NCBI RefSeq assembly: GCF_003014675.1
Contig: NZ_PYAU01000001.1
Span: forward strand, 1,054,001-1,118,000
Source of the DNA: Labedella gwakjiensis
Lineage (GTDB): Bacteria > Actinomycetota > Actinomycetes > Actinomycetales > Microbacteriaceae
Length of the DNA stretch: 64,000 bases
Direction of reading: 5' to 3'
A program made the translations under genes and the position numbers. Each line of letters starts with the position of its first letter. The first letter of the stretch is position 1. The notes below the pieces were generated by a model. The model saw only the letters and a list, made by a program, of their open reading frames with translations. It was not told the origin of the DNA and searched no databases. Shown in pieces: positions 52,985 to 62,055 of this stretch.

Positions 52985-53878
52985 ATGTTCACCGGCTTGA
53001 GCGCCTTCCCCCTCACCCCGTTGCGCGACGACGCCGTGGACGAGGCCGCATACGTCGGTCTCATCGAGCGGCTCGTGGCGGCGGGCGTCGACTCGATCAC
53101 GGCGCTCGGATCGACGGGCTCCTACATGTACCTCGACCGCGCGGAACGGCGCCGGGTCGCGGAGCTCGCGGTGCGAAGCGCTGGGGATGTCCCCGTGATG
53201 GTGGGCATCGGCGCCCTCCGCACCTCGCTCGTGCAGCGGCTCGCCGACGACGCCCAGGAGGCGGGCGCGAGTGCCGTGCTCCTCGCACCCGTGAGCTACC
53301 AGAAGCTCACCGACGACGAGGTGTTCGGCCTGTTCGAGGATGTCACGGCCGGACTCTCGGTGCCGCTTGTCGTGTACGACAACCCGGGGACCACCCACGT
53401 CACGTTCACCGATGAGCTGTATGCGCGCATCGCCGCCCTCCCCCACGTCGCGTCGATCAAGATCCCGGGCGTCCCGCCCGTGCCCGACGCGGCAGCGGAG
53501 CGCGTGCAGTCGATCCGCGCACACCTCCCGGACACCGTGTCGATCGGCGTCTCGGGCGATCCGTTCGCGGCGGTCGGACTCGGTGCGGGGTGCGACGTCT
53601 GGTACTCCGTGATCGGCGGAACACTGCCGGACGAGGCGCTCGCCATCAGTCGCCCGGCTCTCTCGGGCGACCGTGAGGCCGCGCGTGCGGCTTCCCTCCG
53701 GCTCGACCGCCTGTGGCGACTCTTCCGCGAGTTCGGCAGTCTCCGCGTCACCGCGGCGATCGCCGAGCACCTCGGCCTCGTCGCGCCGGACAGCCTTCCC
53801 CGCCCCGTGCGCGGACTCGACCCGTCGACGCGAGCCGAGGTCGCCCGGATCGCGGACGCTCTGCACATCGCGCGATGA
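52985..53878 (+). CDS. dihydrodipicolinate synthase family aldolase/lyase
   Basis: A 297-aa (beta/alpha)8 barrel of the DapA/NAL superfamily. GSTGSYMYL replaces the GTTGE motif, VVYDNPGTT has the conserved Tyr131, and SIKIPG has the Schiff-base Lys159. The changed GSTGS motif and the stand-alone position argue against lysine synthesis; a catabolic 2-keto acid aldolase or dehydratase is more likely. Confidence 0.85.
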   Translation: MFTGLSAFPLTPLRDDAVDEAAYVGLIERLVAAGVDSITALGSTGSYMYLDRAERRRVAELAVRSAGDVPVMVGIGALRTSLVQRLADDAQEAGASAVLLAPVSYQKLTDDEVFGLFEDVTAGLSVPLVVYDNPGTTHVTFTDELYARIAALPHVASIKIPGVPPVPDAAAERVQSIRAHLPDTVSIGVSGDPFAAVGLGAGCDVWYSVIGGTLPDEALAISRPALSGDREAARAASLRLDRLWRLFREFGSLRVTAAIAEHLGLVAPDSLPRPVRGLDPSTRAEVARIADALHIAR

Positions 53879-54016
53879 CCCCGGCTCGGCGGCCACTCGG
53901 CGCGGGTCGATCTCGTCGATCGGCCACTCGCCACGCCACTCGATGAACGGTCGGTCGGCATCCGCGGAGACCTCGCGGCGAACGGCCACGACGACGACCG
54001 TTTCACCTCGAGACGG
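53879..54016. other. gap between convergent DapA-like and LacI genes
   Basis: A 138-bp gap with three copies of GCCACTCG and a short stem CCGCG/CGCGG (53962-53978). No gene is seen; it probably contains weak termination signals. Confidence 0.3.
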
Positions 54017-55024
54017 TCAGCCGTCGGTCGACGCCCGGACGACGAGCTCCGGGTCGAACATCACGTGCTCGCGTGCGGAATCGGGGTCCTCCCCCTCGCG
54101 GAGCAGGAGTTCGACGGCCGTCCGCCCGATGAGCGCGCTCGGCTGACGGACGGACGTGAGCGGCACGACCGCGGCGGCGGCGAAGTCGATGTCGTCGTAG
54201 CCGACGAGGGCGATGTCCTCGGGGACGCGTACGGATCCTCCGAAGGCGAAAGCCTGCAGCACTCCCACGGCCAGGAGGTCGTTCGCCGCGAAGATCGCGT
54301 CCGGCCGCTCGCCGGCCGGTCGGGACGCGATCGCCTCGCCGACCGCCCGCCCCTCGAGCACCGTCAGGGACGACGTCGACAGCACCTCGAGTGTGGCGCC
54401 CGCCGTGTTCGCGACGGCCTCGCGCGCGCCGGCGAGCCGGTCGCGCACCTGACGGATTCCCGCCGGTCCCGCCACCATGAGGATGCGGCGCCGTCCGCCG
54501 TCCAGGAGGTGCTCGACCGCGACCCGGCCCCCGGCGATGTCGTCGACGGCGACGGAGGAGAAGCGCGAGTCCTCGGTGGGCCGGTCGACGAGCACCGCCG
54601 GGATCCCGCGAGCGTGCAGCCGCCCGAGACGCTCGACGTCGTCGCCGATCGGCGAGATGAGGACGCCGTGGACGCGCTGCTCCTCGAAGAGGTCGAGGTA
54701 GGAGTGTTCGCGCGCGACGTCGTCGTCACTGTTGCCGAGGAGGACGCTGAGACCGGCGGCGTCGGCGGCCTCTTCCGCTCCGCGGGCGACGGAGGTGAAG
54801 AACGGGTTCGCGACGTCGAGGACGACGAGCCCGATGCTCCGGCTGCGGCCCGCGCGGAGCTGCCGGGCGGCGTCGTTGCGGACGAAGCCGAGGATGTCGA
54901 TCGCTCGCTGGACCTTGACGACCGTGGACTCGGCCACCTTCGTCGGTCGGTTCAGCACATTGGAGACGGTGCCGACGGAGACGCCGGCGAGCGCGGCGAC
55001 GTCCCGGATGCTCACCGTCGCCAT
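54017..55024 (-). CDS. LacI family repressor of the rhamnose regulon
   Basis: A 335-aa LacI-type regulator: helix-turn-helix VSIRDVAALAGVSVGTVSNVLNRP (residues 4-27), hinge, and a periplasmic-binding-protein-like domain. A GAGAGGA Shine-Dalgarno precedes the ATG. It is divergent from L-rhamnose isomerase, and TGAAACGATTCA-like boxes, typical of this family, occur before the isomerase, the transporter operon and the aldolase gene. It probably responds to L-rhamnose or a catabolite. Confidence 0.9.
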   Translation of the reverse strand: MATVSIRDVAALAGVSVGTVSNVLNRPTKVAESTVVKVQRAIDILGFVRNDAARQLRAGRSRSIGLVVLDVANPFFTSVARGAEEAADAAGLSVLLGNSDDDVAREHSYLDLFEEQRVHGVLISPIGDDVERLGRLHARGIPAVLVDRPTEDSRFSSVAVDDIAGGRVAVEHLLDGGRRRILMVAGPAGIRQVRDRLAGAREAVANTAGATLEVLSTSSLTVLEGRAVGEAIASRPAGERPDAIFAANDLLAVGVLQAFAFGGSVRVPEDIALVGYDDIDFAAAAVVPLTSVRQPSALIGRTAVELLLREGEDPDSAREHVMFDPELVVRASTDG

Positions 55025-55375
55025 CTGTGTCCTCTCGACCGGACCGGCCCTCCAGGGGCGGAACTCGACCCGTGGCGGCGCCGAGCCCGGAGATGCGGAC
55101 CGATCGGCGACTCCGCTACCGGATAGGCGACAGCGTATCGCGATCGTCGACCTCGCGTCCGCCGGGCACTATTGAAACGTTCCATAACCGTGTACAGTCG
55201 CATCCATGTCGACGTCGACCCGCGCCTCACGGCACGCATCCCCCCAGGGTTCCACCTCCCGGCTCCACAGGGATCGACGTCCGACACCGAGTGAGCGCCG
55301 GGGCGGATGCGTCCACGAGAGCCCGCCGCCTCCCCTCGGCCCGCTCAGCTCCCGCACCAACGAATGGAACCATTC
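55025..55375. other. 351-bp divergent regulatory region of the rhamnose locus
   Basis: Contains the LacI operator 1 and promoter (55172-55198), a possible 57-codon leader ORF (55206-55379) and operator 2 at the isomerase start. The segment 55025-55170 shows no ORF I would support; it should hold the lacI-type gene's promoter, which I cannot place. Confidence 0.4.
55173..55198 (+). promoter_or_regulatory. LacI operator 1 and promoter of the isomerase transcript
   Basis: TGAAACGTTCCA (55173-55184) overlaps a possible -35 TTGAAA (55172-55177); TACAGT (55193-55198) is a likely -10 with a short 15-nt spacer. Confidence 0.6.
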
Positions 55376-55379
55376 ATGA
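55206..55379 (+). CDS. putative 57-aa leader ORF overlapping the isomerase start
   Basis: An ATG at 55206, 7 nt after TACAGT, opens a frame of 57 codons whose TGA overlaps the isomerase ATG (ATGA at 55376-55379). The peptide is Ser/Arg/Pro-rich and its GC3 is lower than that of the real genes, so it may be untranslated leader that is open by chance. The isomerase start lacks a Shine-Dalgarno, which favours coupling. Confidence 0.3.
   Translation: MSTSTRASRHASPQGSTSRLHRDRRPTPSERRGGCVHESPPPPLGPLSSRTNEWNHS
55365..55376. promoter_or_regulatory. LacI operator 2 (weak) at the isomerase start codon
   Basis: TGGAACCATTCA resembles the TGAAACGATTCA box with two to three changes, and its last base is the A of the isomerase ATG. 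Binding would block transcription already under way. Confidence 0.4.
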
Positions 55380-56542
55380 CGTCGTTCAGTGACATCCGGC
55401 CCCTCCTCGCCGAGCAGGCCATCGAACTCCCCTCGTGGGCGTTCGGCAACTCCGGTACCCGATTCAAGGTCTTCGGCACACCCGGCACCCCGCGCACGAT
55501 CCAGGAGAAGATCACCGACGCCGCGACGGTCAACGACTACACGCAGCTCGCACCGGCCGTCGCCCTCCACATCCCCTGGGACAAGGTCGACGACTACGCA
55601 GCCCTCCGGGAGTTCGCGGCGGAGAAGGGCGTCCGGCTCGGCACGGTCAACTCCAACACATTCCAGGACGACGTCTACAAGTTCGGCAGCCTCACCCACG
55701 TGGACGACGCCGTCAGGCGCCGGGCGATCGACCATCACCTCGAGTGCATCGACATCATGCACGAGACCGGCTCGCGCGACCTCAAGATCTGGCTCGCAGA
55801 CGGCACCAACTACCCCGGCCAGGGCGACATGCGGGGCCGTCAGGACCGGCTGGCCGCGTCGCTCGGGGAGATCTACGCACGTCTCGGCGACGAGCAGCGG
55901 CTCGTGCTGGAGTACAAGTTCTTCGAGCCGGCGTTCTACCACACGGACGTGCCGGACTGGGGCACCTCCTACGCCCAGGTGACGGCGCTCGGCGAGAAGG
56001 CGATGGTGTGCCTCGACACGGGTCACCACGCGCCAGGCACGAACATCGAGTTCATCGTCATGCAGCTCCTGCGGCTCGGAAAGCTCGGCTCGTTCGACTT
56101 CAACTCGCGCTTCTACGCCGACGACGACCTCATCGTGGGCGCGGCCGACCCGTTCCAGTTGTTCCGCATCCTCGTCGAGGTCGTGCGGGGCGACGGCTAC
56201 GGCGCCGACAGCCCCGTGGCCTTCATGCTCGACCAGTGCCACAACGTCGAGGACAAGATCCCCGGCCAGATCCGCTCGGTCCTGAACGTGCAGGAGATGA
56301 CCGCCCGCGCACTCCTGGTGGACCGCGACGCGCTCGACGCCGCCCAGTCGGCCGGCGACGTGCTCGGGGCGAACGACGTCCTCATGGACGCCTTCTACAC
56401 CGACGTCCGCGGCGACCTCGCGGCGTGGCGCGAGAGCCGCGGGCTCGCCGGCGACCCGATGCGGGCGTACCTCGCCTCGGGCACCCAGGAGAGGATCGCC
56501 GCCGAGCGCGTCGGCGGCACGCAGTCCGGCTGGGGGGCCTGA
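55376..56542 (+). CDS. rhaI: L-rhamnose isomerase
   Basis: A 388-aa TIM-barrel isomerase converting L-rhamnose to L-rhamnulose. LGTVNSNTFQDDVYKFGSL, LKIWLADGTNYPGQ, LEYKFFEPAFYHTDVPDWG, CLDTGHHAPGTNIEFIV and FDFNSRFYADDDL include the metal ligands of the RhaI (Pseudomonas-type) family. It is the first enzyme of the locus; the next genes import rhamnose. Confidence 0.93.
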   Translation: MTSFSDIRPLLAEQAIELPSWAFGNSGTRFKVFGTPGTPRTIQEKITDAATVNDYTQLAPAVALHIPWDKVDDYAALREFAAEKGVRLGTVNSNTFQDDVYKFGSLTHVDDAVRRRAIDHHLECIDIMHETGSRDLKIWLADGTNYPGQGDMRGRQDRLAASLGEIYARLGDEQRLVLEYKFFEPAFYHTDVPDWGTSYAQVTALGEKAMVCLDTGHHAPGTNIEFIVMQLLRLGKLGSFDFNSRFYADDDLIVGAADPFQLFRILVEVVRGDGYGADSPVAFMLDQCHNVEDKIPGQIRSVLNVQEMTARALLVDRDALDAAQSAGDVLGANDVLMDAFYTDVRGDLAAWRESRGLAGDPMRAYLASGTQERIAAERVGGTQSGWGA

Positions 56543-56578
56543 CGACCCCATCGACGGATCACGATTCGGGCACGTGAG

Positions 56579-56633
56579 TTGACACGGTCCGAGTGCCGGA
56601 ATAGATTGGCGCTCGATCATCTGAAACGATTCA
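56579..56633 (+). promoter_or_regulatory. promoter and LacI operator 3 of the rhamnose transporter operon
   Basis: Perfect -35 TTGACA (56579-56584), 17-nt spacer, -10 TAGATT (56602-56607). The operator TGAAACGATTCA (56622-56633) lies just after the expected transcription start. Confidence 0.8.
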
Positions 56634-56715
56634 TATCGCCCCGGATCCGATCCGACGGTCCCACCGGACAGACGCAGCACCACCCGAGCAAAGACGCAAG
56701 GAAGAACGGTTCACA

Positions 56716-58239
56716 ATGACGAGAGCCCCCGGGACACCGGTCGCCCCCGCACTCGAACTGCGCGACGTCACGAAGGCGTTCGGCAGCGTCGTCGCGCTGA
56801 CGTCGGGCAGCCTCGCCCTTCACCGCAACTCGATCCACGCCCTCGTGGGTGAGAACGGTGCGGGCAAGTCCACCCTCGTCAAGATCATCGCCGGCCTCTA
56901 CCAGCGTGACGCCGGCGACTTCACCCTCGACGGGCGGACGGTCGACTTCTCGTCCACCGCCCAGTCGAAGGCCGCGGGGATCGCCGTGATCTACCAGGAG
57001 CCGACGCTCTTCCCCGACCTCTCGGTCACCGAGAACATCTTCATGGGCCGCCAGCCCACCGGACGCTTCGGCCGCATCGACCGCAAGGCGATGCGGGCCG
57101 AGGTCGCCGGCCTCTTCGCCCGTCTCGGCGTGCGCATCGACGCCGACCGTCCGGCCGAGGGCCTCTCGATCGCCGATCAGCAGATCATCGAGATCGCCAA
57201 GGCCATCTCGCTCGACGCCACCGTCCTCGTGATGGACGAGCCCACGGCGGCGCTCTCGGGCGTCGAGGTCGAGCGGCTCTTCGCCGTGGCGCGCAGCCTG
57301 CGCGACGAGGGCCGTGCGCTCCTCTTCATCTCGCATCGCTTCGACGAGGTCTTCGACCTCTGCGACACCATCACCGTGATGCGCGACGGCGAGTACATCT
57401 CCACCACCTCGACGACCGAGACGACAGTCGACCGCGTCGTGCGCGAGATGGTCGGGCGCGACGTCGCCGACCTCTACCCCAAGCAGGAGGCCGAGATCGG
57501 CGAGGTCCTCCTCGATGTGAGAGGCCTCGGCTCAGCCGGCGTCTTCCACGACATCGACCTCCAGGTCCGGTCCGGCGAGATCGTGGGGCTCGCCGGACTC
57601 GTCGGCGCCGGACGCAGCGAGGTTGCCCGGGCCGTGTTCGGGGTCGACCGCTACGACACGGGGTCGGTGACGCTCAAGGGCACCCGCATCCCCGCCCACA
57701 ACCCCGTCGCCGCGATGCGCGCCGGAATCGCCCTCGTTCCCGAGGACCGCCGCAAGCAGGGACTCGTGCTCGACTCCACCGTCGCCCACAACATCACGAT
57801 GTCCATCCGGCAGCAGCTCTCGAAGCTCGGCCTCCTGACGAGCGGCGCGGAGAACGCCGCGGCGCGGGTCTGGTCGAGCCGCCTCGAGGTGAAGACGAGC
57901 GCCCTCGACACGATCGCCGGGACCCTCTCGGGCGGCAATCAGCAGAAAGTCGTGCTCGGCAAGTGGCTCGCCACCAACCCGACCGTCCTCATCATCGACG
58001 AGCCGACCCGTGGCATCGACGTGGGGACGAAGTCCGAGGTGCACCGTCTCCTCTCCCGCCTCGCCGGTGAGGGCATGGGCATCCTCATGATCTCGTCGGA
58101 GCTCCCGGAGGTGCTCGGCATGGCCGATCGGGTCCTCGTGATGCGCGAGGGCCGGATCACCGCGGAACTCGACAGGGCCGACGCCACGAGCGAAGCCGTG
58201 ATGTTCGCCGCCACCCAGAGCTCGGAGCACGCGGCATGA
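56716..58239 (+). CDS. rhamnose ABC transporter ATPase (CUT2, double NBD)
   Basis: A 507-aa protein with two nucleotide-binding domains. NBD1: Walker [10 protein letters not shown], variant signature LSIADQQ, Walker B VLVMDEP. NBD2: degenerate Walker [10 protein letters not shown], signature LSGGNQQK, Walker B VLIIDEP. This is the RbsA/RhaT layout, in which one site is degenerate. It overlaps the following permease gene and powers import of L-rhamnose. Confidence 0.93.
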   Translation: MTRAPGTPVAPALELRDVTKAFGSVVALTSGSLALHRNSIHALVGENGAGKSTLVKIIAGLYQRDAGDFTLDGRTVDFSSTAQSKAAGIAVIYQEPTLFPDLSVTENIFMGRQPTGRFGRIDRKAMRAEVAGLFARLGVRIDADRPAEGLSIADQQIIEIAKAISLDATVLVMDEPTAALSGVEVERLFAVARSLRDEGRALLFISHRFDEVFDLCDTITVMRDGEYISTTSTTETTVDRVVREMVGRDVADLYPKQEAEIGEVLLDVRGLGSAGVFHDIDLQVRSGEIVGLAGLVGAGRSEVARAVFGVDRYDTGSVTLKGTRIPAHNPVAAMRAGIALVPEDRRKQGLVLDSTVAHNITMSIRQQLSKLGLLTSGAENAAARVWSSRLEVKTSALDTIAGTLSGGNQQKVVLGKWLATNPTVLIIDEPTRGIDVGTKSEVHRLLSRLAGEGMGILMISSELPEVLGMADRVLVMREGRITAELDRADATSEAVMFAATQSSEHAA

Positions 58240-59285
58240 CCTCGACCATCACTCCCCCGACGCGCAGCGCGACCCCGCGCAGCGGCGCCTTCGCGCACGG
58301 CCTCGGCTCGCTCGTGAAGGCGCGCGAGACCGGCATCCTCCTCGCGCTCGTGATCATCGTCGCCGCCGCGACGACGAAGAACCCCACGTTCCTCTTCAGC
58401 CCCGACGGCTGGCGCGACATGCTCCTCACGCCGTCGATCCTCATCCTGCTCGCGGTCGGCCAGTCGATCGTGATCATCACCCGGAACGTCGACCTGTCCG
58501 TCGGCTCGATCCTCGGGCTCACGGCCTACCTGACGGGGCGCCTCTTCCTCGATGTCCCCGGGATCCCGATCGGCCTCGTGGTCGTCGGGGCCGTCCTCTT
58601 CGGCGCGTTCCTCGGACTCGTGAACGGCGCGCTCGTCGCCTTCGCGAAGGTCCCGGCGCTCGTCATCACACTCGGAACCCTCTACGCGTACCGCGGAATC
58701 AACGTGGCGTGGACGGGCAGCGACCGGATCAACGCCTCGGACATGCCGAAGGAGTTCCTCGCCCTCGGCACCGGCCAGTTCCTCACCATCCCCTACCTCA
58801 CGATCATCGCGATCGTCGTCCTCGTGATCGCCGGCCTCTACATGCGGAACATCCGCGCGGGGCGCGAGTTGTACGCGATCGGATCCGACCCGGACGCCGC
58901 GCGCCTCTACGGACTCCCGGTCACGCGACGGATCCTCTCGGCGTTCGTCGTGAGCGGCGCGCTCACGGGCCTCGCCGGCGTCCTCTTCGTCGCCCGCTAC
59001 GGGACCATCAACTCGCAAGCGGGCTCGGGCTACGAGCTCGACGCCGTGGGAGCGGCGGTCATCGGCGGGGTCGCGATCTTCGGCGGCAGCGGAACGGTGT
59101 GGGGCGCAGCGATCGGCGCGGTCCTCCTGCTCACCATCAACCGGGCGCTCCCCATCCTCGGGGTCCCCGACTTCTGGCAGCGCGCCGTCGTCGGTCTCCT
59201 CATCATCGGAGCGATCGTTCTCGACCGCGTCCTCTCCCTCCGACAATCCCGCAAGCTCCTCGAGGACAGGGACGACTCCGCATGA
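58236..59285 (+). CDS. rhamnose ABC transporter permease 1 (CUT2)
   Basis: A 349-aa CUT2 permease with eight to ten hydrophobic helices. [19 protein letters not shown] and [28 protein letters not shown] are family motifs. Overlaps the ATPase and the next permease by 4 bp each. Confidence 0.92.
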   Translation: MTSTITPPTRSATPRSGAFAHGLGSLVKARETGILLALVIIVAAATTKNPTFLFSPDGWRDMLLTPSILILLAVGQSIVIITRNVDLSVGSILGLTAYLTGRLFLDVPGIPIGLVVVGAVLFGAFLGLVNGALVAFAKVPALVITLGTLYAYRGINVAWTGSDRINASDMPKEFLALGTGQFLTIPYLTIIAIVVLVIAGLYMRNIRAGRELYAIGSDPDAARLYGLPVTRRILSAFVVSGALTGLAGVLFVARYGTINSQAGSGYELDAVGAAVIGGVAIFGGSGTVWGAAIGAVLLLTINRALPILGVPDFWQRAVVGLLIIGAIVLDRVLSLRQSRKLLEDRDDSA

Positions 59286-60340
59286 CCGCCACGACAGCAC
59301 AGACCGCGGAGACCCGCGCATTCCGCACTTACGGCCGTCCCGCCTGGCAGCGCATCCTCGTCACCCGTGAGATGGCGGTCATCGCGCTCCTCGTGATCGT
59401 CATCGTCGTCGCCTCAGCCGGCGTCGCCAACTTCGGCAAGCCGATCACCATCACGTACCTCTTCCTCGATATCGCGCCGGCGCTCCTCATCGCCCTCCCG
59501 ATGACACTCATCATCGTGACGGGCGAGATCGACCTCTCCGTGGCGTCGACCGTCGGACTCGCGAGTGTCCTCACAGGGACCCTCCATCAGGCGGGCGTCC
59601 CGTTCGAGTTCGCCGCGCTCGCCGCCATCGTGGCGGGTGCCGTGGGCGGAGCACTCAACGGATTCCTCGTCACGGTCGTGGGACTGCCGTCCCTCGCCGT
59701 GACCATCGGAACGCTCGCCCTCTACCGCGGGCTCGCCGTCGGCCTCCTCGGGACGACGGCGGTCACCGACTTCCCCGAGTTCTGGACCGACCTCGCGAAG
59801 TCGAAGATCGGCGACACCGCGATCCCGGCGGTCGTCATCCCGATAGCCCTCCTCGCGGTCGTGTTCGCGGTGCTCCTCCATTTCACGCGATTCGGGCGCG
59901 GGATCTTCGCGATCGGCCTGAACGACGAGGCCGCGGTCTTCTCGGGCGTCAATGTGGACCGGACCAAGTTCATCCTGTTCGTGCTCTCCGGAGCCGTCGC
60001 CGCACTCGCCGGGATCTACTACACGCTCCGCTACGGCAGCGCGCGTGGCGACAACGCGACCGGCCTCGAGCTCCAGGTCATCGCGGCGGTCCTGCTCGGC
60101 GGCGTCTCGATCTTCGGCGGACGGGGCGCGCTCCACGGTGTCCTCGCCGGAGTCATCCTCATCGGGGTGATCGCGAGCGCCCTGCGTCTCGCCAACGTCA
60201 CCTCCGACGTCATCAACATCATCACGGGAGCGCTCCTCGTCCTCTCCGTGGTGTCAACGAGCTTCCTGGCCTGGCTGCAGCGCATGCGGCAGAGGCCAGG
60301 GGGGACCCGGACCGCCGCGCCCCCGCGCGGAGGATCCTGA
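59282..60340 (+). CDS. rhamnose ABC transporter permease 2 (CUT2)
   Basis: A 352-aa CUT2 permease: VTGEIDLSVASTVGLASVL and VIAAVLLGGVSIFGGRGALHGVLAGVILI. Forms a heterodimeric pore with the preceding permease. The binding-protein gene follows after 106 nt. Confidence 0.92.
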   Translation: MTATTAQTAETRAFRTYGRPAWQRILVTREMAVIALLVIVIVVASAGVANFGKPITITYLFLDIAPALLIALPMTLIIVTGEIDLSVASTVGLASVLTGTLHQAGVPFEFAALAAIVAGAVGGALNGFLVTVVGLPSLAVTIGTLALYRGLAVGLLGTTAVTDFPEFWTDLAKSKIGDTAIPAVVIPIALLAVVFAVLLHFTRFGRGIFAIGLNDEAAVFSGVNVDRTKFILFVLSGAVAALAGIYYTLRYGSARGDNATGLELQVIAAVLLGGVSIFGGRGALHGVLAGVILIGVIASALRLANVTSDVINIITGALLVLSVVSTSFLAWLQRMRQRPGGTRTAAPPRGGS

Positions 60341-60446
60341 CCCACCGCACCACACCCGCACCACCGGTCCCGATCCCCTCGGCGGCCACAGCACCCCCAC
60401 CGTCCCCGGGGCCGACACCTCGGGAACCCAACGAAAGGCAGGAACG

Positions 60447-61499
60447 ATGACGTTTCCCACCATCGGCTCGCGCACGCGCCGGGCCACAGCACTCACGGCG
60501 GTGGCGGTGAGCCTCGCGCTCGTCGCCACCGGCTGCTCGGCGAGCGGCGGCGACTCCGGAAGCGGCGGCGGTGAGGGCGGCGACGCCAACTACGCCATCA
60601 CCTTCCTCCCGAAGAACCTCGGCAACGCCTACTTCGACACCTCGGACGCCGGCGGCGAGAAGGCCATCGAGGAATTCGGCGGCACGTACGCCGAGGTCGG
60701 TCCGGCCGAGGCGAGCCCCGACGCCCAGGTGAGCTACATCAACACCCTCACGCAGCAGAGCGCCGGAGCGATCGTCGTCTCGGCGAACGACCCCGAAGCC
60801 ATCTGCGACGCCCTCAACGAGGCACGTGACGCGGGCACGAAGGTCGTCACCTTCGACTCCGACACGAACCCCGACTGCCGCGACCTGTACATCAACCAGG
60901 CGACCGCCGAGGGCATCGCGAAGGCCCAGGTCGACCTCATCACCGAGCAGATCGGCGACGAGGGAGAGGTCGCGATCCTGTCGGCCTCCGCCAACGCGAC
61001 GAACCAGAACGAGTGGATCGAGCTCATGACGGAGGAGCTCGAGGCCAACCACCCGAACGTCACCCTCGTGGACACCGTCTACGGCGACGACGACGACCAG
61101 ACCTCATTCGACAAGACGGCGGCGCTGCTCCAGACCTACCCCGACCTCAAGGGCATCATCTCGCCGACGACGGTCGGCATCGCCGCCGCGGCCCGTTACC
61201 TGTCCACCTCGGACTTCAAGGGCAAGGTCGCGCTGACCGGCCTCGGTACCCCGAACCAGATGCGCGAGTACGTGGAGGACGGCACCGTCACCGCGTTCGC
61301 GCTGTGGAACCCGGGAGACCTCGGTTACCTCGCCGCGTACGCAGCCAAGGCACTCATCGACGGCGACATCACCGGCGAAGAGGGCGATTCCTTCGAGGCC
61401 GGCGAGCTCGGCACGTTCGAGGTCGGCGCCGACGGCACCGTCCTCCTCGGCGAGCCGTTCACGTTCGACGCCGACAACATCGGCGAGTTCGACTTCTAG
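60447..61499 (+). CDS. rhamnose-binding lipoprotein (CUT2)
   Basis: A 350-aa periplasmic-binding-type lipoprotein: signal peptide ending in VATGC (Cys30), a Gly/Ser linker, then the type I sugar-binding fold (ITFLPKNLGNAYFDTSDAG, VVSANDPEAICDALNEARDAGTKVVTFDSD). GAAAGG-type Shine-Dalgarno upstream. L-rhamnose specificity is inferred from its neighbours and resemblance to RhaS. Confidence 0.92.
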   Translation: MTFPTIGSRTRRATALTAVAVSLALVATGCSASGGDSGSGGGEGGDANYAITFLPKNLGNAYFDTSDAGGEKAIEEFGGTYAEVGPAEASPDAQVSYINTLTQQSAGAIVVSANDPEAICDALNEARDAGTKVVTFDSDTNPDCRDLYINQATAEGIAKAQVDLITEQIGDEGEVAILSASANATNQNEWIELMTEELEANHPNVTLVDTVYGDDDDQTSFDKTAALLQTYPDLKGIISPTTVGIAAAARYLSTSDFKGKVALTGLGTPNQMREYVEDGTVTAFALWNPGDLGYLAAYAAKALIDGDITGEEGDSFEAGELGTFEVGADGTVLLGEPFTFDADNIGEFDF

Positions 61500-61514
61500 G
61501 TCGGCGACCCCCTC

Positions 61515-61546
61515 GACGGCCCCGGCGATCACACGCCGGGGCCGTC
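61515..61546 (+). terminator. terminator after the rhamnose-binding protein gene
   Basis: GACGGCCCCGGCG (61515-61527) and CGCCGGGGCCGTC (61534-61546) form a perfect 13-bp stem with a 6-nt loop, followed by CTTCTCT. Confidence 0.85.
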
Positions 61547-61636
61547 CTTCTCTCCCCCCTCCCCGCGATGGGCGGACATCCGTCCCCTCCGCGCGGAGAA
61601 CACGACGAAAGCCCGCACATCGCGGAGGAGATCGAC

Positions 61637-61978
61637 ATGAACCGCGTGTGCTTCCAGCTGCAGGTGAAGCCCGACCGCATCGCCGAGTACACGGCGAGAC
61701 ACGCGGCCGTCTGGCCGGAGATGCTGAGGGCCCTGAAGACCACCGGCTGGCACAACTACTCCCTCTTCCTCCGGCCCGACGGTCTTCTCATCGGCTACGT
61801 CGAGACGGAGTCGATCGACGCAGCGCGGGCCGGCATGGCCGACACCGAGGTCAACGCTCGCTGGCAGGAGTCGATGGCCGAGTTCTTCGTCGACCTCGAC
61901 GTACCGCCGGACGAGGGCTTCCTCCAGCTCACCGAGGTCTTCCACCTGGAGGACCAACTCGACAGCCTTGCGGAGTGA
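61637..61978 (+). CDS. rhaM: L-rhamnose mutarotase
   Basis: A 113-aa protein that interconverts alpha- and beta-rhamnopyranose. VCFQLQVKPDRIAEYTARHAAVWPEML, GWHNYSLFL and FHLEDQ match RhaM. GGAGGAG lies 6 nt before the ATG. It sits between the transporter terminator and the aldolase promoter, so it depends on read-through or an unseen promoter. Confidence 0.93.
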   Translation: MNRVCFQLQVKPDRIAEYTARHAAVWPEMLRALKTTGWHNYSLFLRPDGLLIGYVETESIDAARAGMADTEVNARWQESMAEFFVDLDVPPDEGFLQLTEVFHLEDQLDSLAE

Positions 61979-62008
61979 TCCGCGATAGCGCGGGGCCACT
62001 CCTGTCGC

Positions 62009-62029
62009 TATAGTCAATGAAACGATTCA
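62009..62029 (+). promoter_or_regulatory. promoter -10 and LacI operator 4 of the aldolase gene
   Basis: TATAGT (62009-62014) is a strong -10 with no good -35. The operator TGAAACGATTCA (62018-62029), extended to a 14-bp ATGAAACGATTCAT, covers the expected transcription start. It matches operator 3 exactly. Confidence 0.78.
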
Positions 62030-62055
62030 TTTTTCCACCGCGCCACGAGGACCCC

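Noticed and set aside
52985-53878. dapA (lysine biosynthesis) label
   Set aside because: The GTTGE motif is changed to GSTGS and the neighbours are not lysine genes, so a specific symbol is not justified.
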